A model generated the notes under the pieces. The model was not told the DNA's origin. It did not search any database and saw nothing but the letters and a program-made list of their open reading frames with translations. Below, piece after piece: positions 7,715 to 16,900 of a stretch of DNA of 64,000 nt. Within the stretch, counting starts at the first letter, position 1, and each line of letters opens with the position of its first letter. The translations under genes were made by a program, and so were the position numbers. Origin of the DNA: Cryomorphaceae bacterium 1068 (GTDB taxonomy: Bacteria; Bacteroidota; Bacteroidia; Flavobacteriales_D; Cryomorphaceae); NCBI GenBank assembly GCA_027214385.1, contig JAPVXR010000001.1:372001-436000 (forward strand), given 5' to 3'.

Positions 7715-8134
7715 ATGGAAGCATTTATCAGAAGACCAACCAAATCCACCCCCTATGTTCATCTCGATACGAGAGAAGGTACATACTTGTTGGCAGGTAG
7801 ATCCATTCCTATTGATGCTGAGCAGTTTTTCGGCCCTATATTAGACTGGGTTGATGGTCTTTCTGCAAGTGAAGTTTCAGTTGTTGATTTCCGTTTTCGC
7901 TTCGATTTTTTCAATATCGCTTCTTCAAAAAGAATCTTATTCATACTCTACAAATTAGCCGACCTCCAAGAGAAAGGTGTCAAGGTGAATATTCACTGGA
8001 TGTACGAGCGATTCGATGAAGATATGCTTGAAATCGGCCAAGACTATAACGTTATGATCGATAGTCTTATTTTCACCTTTGAGGAATATGATTTGGTTGA
8101 GCGTCAAGAGCAGGCTTTCGCCAAACTTGGATAA
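7715..8134 (+). CDS. SiaC-family (DUF1987) regulatory phosphoprotein
   Basis: A 139-residue protein matching the SiaC family (PF09345): TKSTPYVHLDTREG near the start, then GRSIPIDAEQFFGPILDWV, a hydrophobic strand FRFRFDFFNIASSK and the C-terminal YNVMIDSLIFTFEE. In Pseudomonas, SiaC switches partners between a diguanylate cyclase and the SiaB kinase according to a phospho-threonine/serine. The SSK segment (residues ~69-71) is the region of that switch. No SiaA, SiaB or SiaD homologue is present in the window; the only signalling genes nearby are the LytS/LytTR pair, 168 bases upstream. The function here is therefore only suggested by family. Confidence 0.8.
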   Translation: MEAFIRRPTKSTPYVHLDTREGTYLLAGRSIPIDAEQFFGPILDWVDGLSASEVSVVDFRFRFDFFNIASSKRILFILYKLADLQEKGVKVNIHWMYERFDEDMLEIGQDYNVMIDSLIFTFEEYDLVERQEQAFAKLG

Positions 8135-8159
8135 AACATTCCCAATCACCCTACTTTAT

Positions 8160-8167
8160 TATCTTTG
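8160..8167 (+). promoter_or_regulatory. -7 promoter element
   Basis: TATCTTTG matches TAnnTTTG and lies 18 bases before the ATG at 8186, suggesting that the three-gene group starting there has its own promoter. No convincing -33 element was found. Confidence 0.35.
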
Positions 8168-8185
8168 CGCTCCTGAATCTAGGAT

Positions 8186-8446
8186 ATGCGCGTCGTTAAG
8201 GAAATTCCACACTTTCGTTTTAAGATCACCGTCTTTTCTTGGAATAATAAGTACATCATCAAAATTGAGGATGCCCACCTGGAGCAATCCTTTAAGATTG
8301 ATTCGACCGAAGTAGCAGGCTTAGACGAGCTGGAAGCTATGCTCACTGAAGACTTTCTCCTTTCTGTTTTAAAACGTTTTTCGGAAATGGGAAAAGATTT
8401 TGCCGACTCTTACCGCAACCGATACGCTAACCTCAATAAATCCTGA
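8186..8446 (+). CDS. Small hypothetical protein
   Basis: An 86-residue protein, not recognised. Its alternating hydrophobic pattern (KITVFSWNNKYIIKIEDAHLEQSFKI) looks like beta-strands, followed by a helical C-terminus (LLSVLKRFSEMGKDFADSY). It has no signal peptide. It is separated by only 2 bases from the OmpH-like gene and is probably co-transcribed with it. The conserved spacing and clean codon usage argue that it is real. Function unknown. Confidence 0.65.
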   Translation: MRVVKEIPHFRFKITVFSWNNKYIIKIEDAHLEQSFKIDSTEVAGLDELEAMLTEDFLLSVLKRFSEMGKDFADSYRNRYANLNKS

Positions 8447-8448
8447 AC

Positions 8449-9078
8449 ATGAAAAACATCTTATTTACATCAGCCTTGGCTGCTGTCCTTTTAATGGTCT
8501 CTTGCAACGATTCTCAAGTAAAAGATTTGCCAAATGAATCTGCTCAAAGCGCTGTTGACAGTGCGAAAATTGAGGTTGAAGTATCGGGTTTGAAAGTAGC
8601 TTTTATTTATGGAGACACAGTCAATACCAAGTACAGGTTTTTGATGGATGCGCAAGATGAGCTGGAAAAAGAGCAACGAGTGATTGAAGAACGAATCAAC
8701 CGAAAGTTGCAAAAAGCTGAGCAACGCGCTATGGAATTGCAAAAGCAGGCGCCTACCATGACCCAGATGCAAGTTCAGGAAGCCCAGCTGGAATTGCAGA
8801 ATTTAGATATCGAAATACAGCAGTTTCAAGAACGCCTCGCTACTGATTTTAGAAAAAGAGAAGTAGAGTTGCAGGTAGAGTATACAGGAAGAGTCAACAA
8901 GATGCTGGAAGAGTACAATTCCGATGGAACTTACGATATGATCTTAAATTTCCAACCGGGAGGAAATCTACTTTGGATTAAAGATTCATACGACATAACC
9001 GATGAGGTATTACAGAAGCTAAACGATCAGTATGATGCTGATCTTACCCAACAATCAGAAGAGAATACGACAGAGTAA
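8449..9078 (+). CDS. OmpH/Skp-family protein, predicted lipoprotein
   Basis: A 209-residue protein of the OmpH/Skp family (PF03938). The sequence AFIYGDTVNTKYRFLMDAQDEL resembles the strand and first helix of Skp. A long charged coiled coil follows (about residues 75-150, rich in E/Q/K/R), then a return strand (YDMILNFQPGGNLLWI). Classical Skp is a soluble periplasmic trimer that holds unfolded outer-membrane proteins. This one has a lipobox instead, LLMVSC with Cys near residue 19, so it should be membrane-anchored in the periplasm. It sits 2 bases after the small upstream gene and overlaps the DUF4924 gene by 1 base. The chaperone role is inferred from the family. Confidence 0.82.
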   Translation: MKNILFTSALAAVLLMVSCNDSQVKDLPNESAQSAVDSAKIEVEVSGLKVAFIYGDTVNTKYRFLMDAQDELEKEQRVIEERINRKLQKAEQRAMELQKQAPTMTQMQVQEAQLELQNLDIEIQQFQERLATDFRKREVELQVEYTGRVNKMLEEYNSDGTYDMILNFQPGGNLLWIKDSYDITDEVLQKLNDQYDADLTQQSEENTTE

Positions 9079-9617
9079 TGTATAGCATTGCAAAGCATAA
9101 ACAAAAGGAGAACATCTCAGAGTATCTCCTTTTTTTGTGGCAAATGGAAGACCTTTTGCGAGGCATTGATTTTGATTTATCCAGACTGGATGCTGAAATC
9201 CTGCCATCTATTGTAGATGAAGCCGAGCGATTGAAAACGAGAAGTTGGTTGGCAGAAATGGCCAGAGATATGGAGAGAAGCTCTCTTCAAGTGAGTGGTC
9301 ATCACCTCGAGACTTATGAAGTTTTGAATGAATTGGCGATGCTTCAACAAACACTGCTCACCATAACCAAAAGTGCACCCTTTATAAAAGCATATGAAGA
9401 GGCTCAACCTGTCTTAGAAGAGTTTAGAAAGAAAGGTGAGAAAGTTCCAAAGAGCGACATAGAAACAGCCCTTACTGCGCTTTATGGAGTCCTCACTTTG
9501 CGGATTGCAAAAAAAGAGGTCTCCGAAGAGACCTCTAAAGCAATGGCGCCTATATCGGCGTATTTGAGGGAGCTTACAAGAGCTTACCACTTAATGAAAT
9601 CCGGCAAACCCTTTTAG
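9078..9617 (+). CDS. DUF4924 family protein
   Basis: A 179-residue, largely alpha-helical cytoplasmic protein. The N-terminus (KQKENISEYLLFLWQMEDLLRG) fits DUF4924, a Bacteroidota-specific family of unknown function. No catalytic motif, signal peptide or membrane segment is seen. Its ATG shares one base with the stop of the OmpH-like gene, indicating translational coupling. Its 3' end overlaps the convergent M42 peptidase gene by 4 bases. Confidence 0.75.
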   Translation: MYSIAKHKQKENISEYLLFLWQMEDLLRGIDFDLSRLDAEILPSIVDEAERLKTRSWLAEMARDMERSSLQVSGHHLETYEVLNELAMLQQTLLTITKSAPFIKAYEEAQPVLEEFRKKGEKVPKSDIETALTALYGVLTLRIAKKEVSEETSKAMAPISAYLRELTRAYHLMKSGKPF

Positions 9618-10708
9618 TCGAAATAGCTAAAGCTTTCTCCTTTCTTTACTGTGAGCAGTGTTTCGTAAATCAGTTTGATCACATTCTCCACGTCATCTTT
9701 GTGTATGGTTTCTACTGTAGTGTGCATGTATCGCAGTGGCAAGGATATCAAGGCGCTGGCAACTCCTTTTCCTGAATATGCAAAAGCGTCGGTGTCTGTT
9801 CCCGTGCTGCGGCTCACTGCTGCCCGCTGAAACGGAATCTTCTTTGCCTCAGCGGTGGCAATAATCTTTTTCAAAAGATTGTTTTGCACCGCAGGTCCGT
9901 ATGTCAATACGGGTCCTTTCCCCGCATGGAAATCACCCTGCTCGATTTTATCTATCATCGGGGTTTGAGTGTCATGGCAAACGTCGGTGATGATAGCCAT
10001 ATTTGGCTCAAGCGTTCTGCTTATCATCTCGGCTCCACGGAGACCTATTTCCTCTTGAACGGAATTCACAATGTACAGGGTAAAGGGTAGCTTCTTTTTG
10101 TTTTCATGAAGTAGCCTTGCCACTTCGGCAATCATAAAACCACCCGCACGGTTGTCAAAGGCGCGACCTACGTAATACTTCTCGTTGAGAGTCATAAACT
10201 CATCTTCGAAAGTTACCACGCAGCCCACATGAACTCCTAGCTTTTCGACTTCATCTTTTGATGAACATCCGCAATCCAAGAAGATGTTTTTCATGCTCGG
10301 TGCTTCGTCCTTGCCGCTTGCCACATTTCTTGTGTGAATAGCAGGCCAACCGAAGACCGCTCTTACAGGACCTTTGTCCGTATGTATGACTACTCTCTTA
10401 CTTGGAGCAATCATATGGTCTGAACCACCATTTCGACGCAAGTAGATAAATCCCTTATCGGTGATGTAGTGTACAAACCAGCTAATCTCATCTGCATGGG
10501 CTTCAATAGCCACCTTGTAGTCTTGTCCCGGATTGATCACCGCAGCTACCGAACCGTAGATATCCGTTTGGTAATCGTCTATGTAGGGTTTTAAGTAATC
10601 GAGCCACATCTTCTGTCCTTGGGTTTCAAAACCTGTAGGAGAGGCATTGTTGATGTACTTTTCTAAAAAGGCAATAGATTTCTTATTGAGAATGGATTTT
10701 TGGGCCAT
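9614..10708 (-). CDS. M42-family metallo-aminopeptidase
   Basis: A 364-residue M42 (FrvX/glutamyl-aminopeptidase-like) dinuclear metallopeptidase. The metal ligands can be followed: H in IEAHADEI, D in FDNRAGG, the EE pair in QEEIGLRGAE, D in IITDVCHD and the C-terminal H in RYMHTTVE. These enzymes form large tetrahedral particles that trim short peptides from the N-terminus in the cytosol. The start at 10708 (MAQKSILNKK) is preferred over 10810, since the extra 34 residues are not part of the family and would extend towards the divergent TPR gene. No signal peptide is present. Confidence 0.9.
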   Translation of the reverse strand: MAQKSILNKKSIAFLEKYINNASPTGFETQGQKMWLDYLKPYIDDYQTDIYGSVAAVINPGQDYKVAIEAHADEISWFVHYITDKGFIYLRRNGGSDHMIAPSKRVVIHTDKGPVRAVFGWPAIHTRNVASGKDEAPSMKNIFLDCGCSSKDEVEKLGVHVGCVVTFEDEFMTLNEKYYVGRAFDNRAGGFMIAEVARLLHENKKKLPFTLYIVNSVQEEIGLRGAEMISRTLEPNMAIITDVCHDTQTPMIDKIEQGDFHAGKGPVLTYGPAVQNNLLKKIIATAEAKKIPFQRAAVSRSTGTDTDAFAYSGKGVASALISLPLRYMHTTVETIHKDDVENVIKLIYETLLTVKKGESFSYFD

Positions 10709-10821
10709 AAATATTGTTTTGAGCAAAAATAGCCTTTTCAACCAATGGCGATGAATAACTGTGGCAACCTTTAAGACTAATTTATACGTAGAACATGTAA
10801 ATTCATACAAATCTTATCCAC

Positions 10822-11916
10822 TTGAAAAGAACCTTACTCTTCACCTTTCTTATTTTCAGTATCTGCAGTTTTGCTCAGGATGATTCTCTTCTGGTAAAAG
10901 TAGCTGCTGATACGTTGGGAAAAGACATGCAAGAAGGTGGCATCTCCGTTGAAGCCCTTGGTCTTTACAACCTCGCTCTCCAAAAAGCCGAAGTACAAGA
11001 GACAGATTCTGCCATTATCTATTTTACAGAAGCCATCCAGCTCGAGCCCGAATTTGCCAAAGCATACTACAATCGTAGCTCTGCATTTTTGGTATTAAAT
11101 AATTTGAGTGGTGCGCTACTTGACATAGATCAGTACTTGGCTCTAACGGATACTGCCTCTAATGGATACTTCACACGAGCAGCTATTCTGGATGAACTGG
11201 GACGACAGGAAGATGCCTTGAGCGCATATCAAACTGCTGCGCAAAAAGAAGATCAAGCCGACTTGGCATACTTAGCCATCGGAAATATTCAATTGAGAAA
11301 TGAGGCTTATCAAGAGGCTGTCGACAACTATACCGCATATTTGCGGTATCACCCTTCTGACGGCATGGTGCTGCACGATCGGGGTTCGGCATATCAGCTT
11401 CTCCTTGACTTTAAATCAGCAGAGCGAGACTATCGACAAGCGGCATTAGTGAGCCCCGATTTGGCAACGGCTTTCGCCAATTTGGGAACCGTTTTGAGAA
11501 AATTAGAGCGCTACGATGAGGCAATTGATGCCTATACCGATGCACTCAAAATTGAACCGGAAGATGCAATGATTCTAAACAACAGGGGATATGCTTATTT
11601 CCTTGGGGAAGATTATGAGAAGGCTGTGGAAGATTTCAAAAACACAACGGCTCTATCACCGGAGTATGCTTATGCACACAATAATTTGGCTTCAGCCTAC
11701 ATCAGGCTGGAAAAGTACCAAGAAGCTGTTGACGCTGCCGGTCAGGCCATATCGCTCGATCCTGAGTATGGATTTGCCTATTTAAATCGCGGGATAGCAA
11801 GAGAGATGGTTCGCGACATTCGCGGTGCCTGTAGCGACTGGGAAATGGCAGCAACCCTTCACGTAAAAAATGCCGCTGATTACCAAGCTTCAGTTTGTAA
11901 ATACGTTGAGCCATGA
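10822..11916 (+). CDS. Periplasmic tetratricopeptide-repeat protein (TTG start)
   Basis: A 364-residue exported TPR protein. The start codon appears to be TTG at 10822, which gives a good signal peptide (MKRTLLFTFLIFSICSFAQ) with no ATG in frame nearby. About eight TPR units follow from residue 50 to 355, for example IIYFTEAIQLEPEFAKAYYN, AIDAYTDALKIEPEDAMIL and AVDAAGQAISLDPEYGFAYL. It is a protein-interaction scaffold in the periplasm. It overlaps the PorE-like gene by 4 bases (ATGA), so the two are translated together and may bind each other. A specific role in T9SS or envelope assembly is inference from that neighbour. Confidence 0.82.
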   Translation: MKRTLLFTFLIFSICSFAQDDSLLVKVAADTLGKDMQEGGISVEALGLYNLALQKAEVQETDSAIIYFTEAIQLEPEFAKAYYNRSSAFLVLNNLSGALLDIDQYLALTDTASNGYFTRAAILDELGRQEDALSAYQTAAQKEDQADLAYLAIGNIQLRNEAYQEAVDNYTAYLRYHPSDGMVLHDRGSAYQLLLDFKSAERDYRQAALVSPDLATAFANLGTVLRKLERYDEAIDAYTDALKIEPEDAMILNNRGYAYFLGEDYEKAVEDFKNTTALSPEYAYAHNNLASAYIRLEKYQEAVDAAGQAISLDPEYGFAYLNRGIAREMVRDIRGACSDWEMAATLHVKNAADYQASVCKYVEP

Positions 11917-13973
11917 GAACATTATTGATCATTCTCCTTTTGGGATTTGCTTCTATTGCTCATGCTCAGAATGTCCCGTTCGAAAAAGAAAACTTTCCCA
12001 ATGATAAGGATGGTTTTAAACTGGCAATTAAGAATATAAAAGAAGGAGATCGGATCTTTGAAGAAGACCGAAGAGCGTATTTCAATTTGGCTATTCCTTT
12101 TTACACCGCAGCTCATGAATTTAATCCTGACAACGCTGAGTTGAACTACAAATTGGGGGTGTGTTACTTGTTTTCTTCTCAGAAGAGAAAGAGTCTTCCT
12201 TTTTTGACGAAGGCTTATGAATCAGATGTCAATCTCGATCCATACAACATCCACTATTTACTCGGTTGGGCCCATCAACTCAACTCAAACTGGGATGTAG
12301 CCATCGCTGAGTTTGAAAAGCAATTAAAGGTGCTGACTGAATCTGACGGTGAACAAATTGAATTCCAAAAAGTGCAAAAACGCTTGACTGAGTCTAAGCA
12401 CGGAAAAGAATTCGAAAAATCACCTGTTCGGGTTTGGGTTGACAATCTCGGATCGGCAATAAATTCTGCTGCTCCTGAGTATGCTCCGCTTATTTCTACT
12501 GATGAGACATTACTGATCATAACCGCTAGAAGAGAATCAAATGAAGGAGGACTTAAAGACGAATCGGATAATTTACCCTTTGAGGATGTTTATTATAGCA
12601 GAAGTTCAGGCGGTGAATGGTCTCCCTTGAAAAACATTGGAAAGGATGTAAATACCTCTGGCCATGATGCTGGTTCGGGTCTTTCGCCTGATGGAAAAAC
12701 GCTTTTCGTATTCCGAGGTGACGTAAAGGGGGGAGGCGACATCTATCAATCCGTTTATCAAAACAACGAGTGGAGTAGACCTAAAGCACTTTACAAAACA
12801 ATCAATACGGATGCACACGAGTCTGCTGCAGCACTCTCTTTTGATGGACAATCGCTGTTTTTTATTAGCGAGAAAGAAGGTGGCTTCGGAGGTAAAGATA
12901 TCTATGAAGCGCAGTGGGATGTGGAAAAAGAAAGATGGGGGGAAGCCAAAAACTTGGGCCCTGTTGTCAATTCGCCCTATGACGAAGATGGGGTATACAT
13001 GCATCCCGACGGAAAAACCCTTTACTTCAGCTCAGAAGGTCATAACTCAATTGGGGGAAATGATATCTTCTATTCCGAATATGACGATGGAAGGTGGAAA
13101 ACACCGGTCAATCTGGGTATTCCTATAAATACACCGGACGATGATGTCTTCTTCAGTGTAGCCGCTGATGGCCGAACGGCTTACTATTCCTCAGATCGAG
13201 AAGAAGGTTATGGCGAAAAAGATATTTACAGATTGACATTTTTAGGGCCTGAAAAGCAACCAGTCCTCAATGTTGAAGATCGACTGATTGCCGGGTCGAA
13301 TGAGCGAAAAATCGAGATTCCACTACAACCCGCAGTAGAGATCCGAACCAGTAAAATGGTTCTCCTTATGGGATTGGTTTTAGATGACGAAACAGAGGCA
13401 CCTGTTGCCGCGACCATAGATTTGATCGATAATTCTACAGCTGAGGTTCTTGCTTCTTTTCAAGTTGAACCCTCTTCGGGTAAATACTTGGTTTCGTTAC
13501 CCGCAGGTAAAAATTACGGTTTGAATGTAAATGCTGATGGCTACCTTTTCAATTCGTTAAACTTCAATATTCCCGACTCAGCAGGCTATCGTGAGTTTTA
13601 CAAAGTCATCAAAATGAAGCGCATTAAGATAGGGGAGACCATTGTACTTCGAAATATTTTTTACGATTACAATAAAGCCACCATCCGCGATGAATCAACT
13701 GCTGAACTTGATCGATTAGAGAAGGTACTGGTTGAAAATCCAACCATAAAAGTTGAAATATCAGGCCACACCGATAATGTGGGAGGCGATGATTATAATC
13801 TCAATCTTTCGGAGCAGCGCGCTCAATCAGTTGTTTCACACTTGCAAAGCAATGGTATAGATCCATCGCGTATGATCGCAAAAGGATATGGTGAATCTCA
13901 ACCACTCGCTACCAATGATACTCCTGAAGGTCGACAAGAAAATCGCCGAACTGAGTTTAAAATTATCGATTGA
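11913..13973 (+). CDS. PorE-like outer-membrane protein: TPR, PD40 beta-propeller, regulatory domain, OmpA C-terminus
   Basis: A 686-residue exported protein. In order: signal peptide (RTLLIILLLGFASIAHAQ); a short helical/TPR region to about 170; PD40 repeats at about 185-435 with SPDGKTLF, SFDGQSLFF, HPDGKTLYFSS and AADGRTAYYSS blades; a CarboxypepD-regulatory-like Ig domain at about 475-555; and an OmpA-like peptidoglycan-binding domain at about 570-686 (IFYDYNKATIRDES, GHTDNVGGDDYN, NLSEQRAQSV, NRRTEF). This order is that of PorE, which ties the T9SS ring to peptidoglycan in Porphyromonas. Unlike PorE it has no lipobox. Several paralogues of this architecture are common in Flavobacteriia, so orthology to PorE itself is uncertain. 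Confidence 0.85.
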   Translation: MRTLLIILLLGFASIAHAQNVPFEKENFPNDKDGFKLAIKNIKEGDRIFEEDRRAYFNLAIPFYTAAHEFNPDNAELNYKLGVCYLFSSQKRKSLPFLTKAYESDVNLDPYNIHYLLGWAHQLNSNWDVAIAEFEKQLKVLTESDGEQIEFQKVQKRLTESKHGKEFEKSPVRVWVDNLGSAINSAAPEYAPLISTDETLLIITARRESNEGGLKDESDNLPFEDVYYSRSSGGEWSPLKNIGKDVNTSGHDAGSGLSPDGKTLFVFRGDVKGGGDIYQSVYQNNEWSRPKALYKTINTDAHESAAALSFDGQSLFFISEKEGGFGGKDIYEAQWDVEKERWGEAKNLGPVVNSPYDEDGVYMHPDGKTLYFSSEGHNSIGGNDIFYSEYDDGRWKTPVNLGIPINTPDDDVFFSVAADGRTAYYSSDREEGYGEKDIYRLTFLGPEKQPVLNVEDRLIAGSNERKIEIPLQPAVEIRTSKMVLLMGLVLDDETEAPVAATIDLIDNSTAEVLASFQVEPSSGKYLVSLPAGKNYGLNVNADGYLFNSLNFNIPDSAGYREFYKVIKMKRIKIGETIVLRNIFYDYNKATIRDESTAELDRLEKVLVENPTIKVEISGHTDNVGGDDYNLNLSEQRAQSVVSHLQSNGIDPSRMIAKGYGESQPLATNDTPEGRQENRRTEFKIID

Positions 13974-16900
13974 TTACTGTTTGGCTAAGATGATTTTATG
14001 GTGAGAAATTCCAGACTCGCCAACCACTTCAAGAATATAAGATCCGGGAGCCATCGAACCCAATGAAAGGTTTACGTTTTGTGTTCCCTGACTCATTTCA
14101 TGAGGACCTTCTTGGAACAAGAGTTTTCCGTCGGTTGACATCAAATGGAGTGAAACAGTTTCGGGATTGGTGAGCGTCAGTGCGATATTGACCTTATCAG
14201 TAGTGGGGTTTGGAAACAATTTCACTTCGCCGCTAAATGTTGATTGCTCAAAAGAGCTGAGTACATTGTTTTCAGAGAGGTTTATGTCATCGAGGTAAAT
14301 ATTGTTTCCTCCGTTATTGTAGAAAACAAATCGAAACCTGAAGTTTTCCGTTCGTTCCTCGGGTTGAATATTGGTCACTACCAAATAGTTCCATTCATCT
14401 TCGTTTTGGGGAATGAAATAAGTATCCGTTGGTTCGACTGAAGGTAAGGCGCTCGAGGCAGGGAATACCTTTTTGAAGGTCCAGTCATCGGTGCAGTCAG
14501 TATTTACAAATACTCGGAGAGCCTCGTAACCTGAATCCGTTTTTCTGGCAAAGGCTGCTCGCATGGAAATGAAAGCTGTGTCCAGTTGAGATAAGTCAAT
14601 GACTTGGCTGGTAAGTTCTATTTGGCCATTCCCGATCAGGTTATAGTTTTCTATGAAAACAGATTTATCACTCAAGAAACCTACTTCAGGATTAAAATCC
14701 CAAGTGATGTTCTGCTCAGGTTCTGATACAATCCAATCTTCCAAGTCTTCGGTTTGCTCTTCAAAATCTTCTGTATAGGGAGCACTTTCATTATTCAATA
14801 CTTGAATGTAGTTCGTTATCGTCAAGCTGTCTGTTACATCTCCATTTATCGCCTTAATCTTTACCGGATAAAAACCCGATTCTGAATAAGTAACTAGAGG
14901 GCTTGATTCAGTGCTTGATTCGGGTTGACCGCCTTCAAATGTCCATTCTACTCCAGAGGTGGCATTGAGCGATAGGTTATTAAATATTACTTCGCCGACT
15001 GGACAAATGGCGGTATTATTTGCAGAGAAATTAGGAATCGGTGCTAAGTCGTCCGAATTGAAGAATCCGTTTTTCCATACTCCTCGGCCGTAGGTTGCTA
15101 GGAAGATCTGTTGGGTTGAATAGTGAAATACGATTTGATTGACGATAACATTTGGCAGATCCTCATTGTATGGACTCCAATTTTCGAGATCACCGTCAAT
15201 GTAGAATACTCCTGCATCGGTGCCGGCGTAGATCGCGTCATTGCTGCCTTGAAGGTAGTGTAAGCAGTTCACGGGAATATTGGGCAAGTTGCCGGTTATA
15301 TTCTCCCAATTATCTCCTCCGTTGTCAGAGTAATATACTTTTTGACCTTCTTCGTATGCCGAAAGCCCTACCCAAATCCTATCGCTGTCTTGGGGATCTA
15401 CTTCTATCGAAGTGATGAACAAATTGGGGAGTCCATTTCCTATTTCATCCCACGTTTCGCCACCGTCTTCTGTTCGGTAAAGCAATTGAAAAGTGGAAGC
15501 CATAATCACATCGGGATTCGACGGGGCTACGCGTAGGGCTCTTAAAGTAGTCCCTGCGTTAAAATTGCTAATAGAGGTCCAAAAGCCCTCTTCATTTTTC
15601 CAAACATTTTCATACCCGGCAAAAAGAATATCAGGATTGGTCGGATGAATTTCAAAAGGAGTAACCCATGCCCCTGATTCATTTATGCCATCTGTGTAGT
15701 CTTGAAAAGAGAGACCTCCGTTGGTAGATCGTTGATACGCCCCTCCGGGGTAAGAGGCATACATGATGTCATCATTCGTATAGTCAATGGCCGCTCCGTT
15801 TCCATCTCCACCGAGTATGTGTTCGTATGCGTTGTCGCTACTGAAAAGATTTGTACCATTGTCTTGTGCACCAGCTAGAATTTTATCAGGATCACTCACT
15901 GAAACGGCAATCCTGTAGTACTGACTGATTTGAAGACCTTCGCTAATATCTTCCCACGCATTTCCATTATCTTCTGAGCGAAAAACACCTCCGTCGCTCC
16001 CACAATAGAGAGCGTTTCCAAAAAAGTCAAGCGAATGAATGTCTGCATGAGTGTATGCAATATTAGGTGGGTAGTACCAATGTGATTTGATACTCCAACT
16101 GTTTCCCCCATTCGTGGTTTCCCAAACGTTTATTCCTCCTACAAATACTCGGTCTTCATCAGTAGGCGAAGCGGCAATGGCCAAATCATACCAGCTTTGA
16201 CCACCCGGTGAATCTCCGCTTTGTGAGTACCCTAAAAGATTCGGTGAGTTGCTCATTAATTCAAAGGACTCTCCTTCATCGGTACTTCTATAAAAACCTT
16301 GAAATCCTGAGTCGCCGGCGTCTCCTGCCAGAATGTAGACCAATTGATCATTTGCAGCAGTAACGGCCATTTCCAAACGATTTACCTCTGAGGAAAAAGG
16401 TAAACCTGAAGTGATTTGATCAAAGCTTTCACCTCCGTTTTCAGACTTGTAGAATCTGGTTCCGGTAGTATATACGATATCTGAATTTCCCGGGTGAATG
16501 GCTACATCCCTCAAGAATATACTCAGTGGTTGATCCCAAGTTTCACCACCGTCCTCGGTAACGTATAGTCCCTGTGAAGACGTGACGTAAATCTTCTCAG
16601 GATTCTGAGGGTCCATCAGTAAGTCTGTGCAACGAATTTGATCTTCGATGTCAAAACCCAAATTAGTGGGCGTCCAAGAGTTTCCGCCATCTGTAGATTT
16701 AATGACACCAAAGCTGTAGGTGTCATTTGCGTCTCCATCTCCTGTCGCCAAATAAATGACATCTGTATTTTCGGGATTTACAGCTATGGCGCTTGCCCCT
16801 ATCGCAACCAATGTATCAGTAAGTGAGGTCCATGAGTCTCCGTTGTCAGTTGATTTCCATAGTCCACCTGCCGGTGTGGCCACATATATATGTTCTGAGT

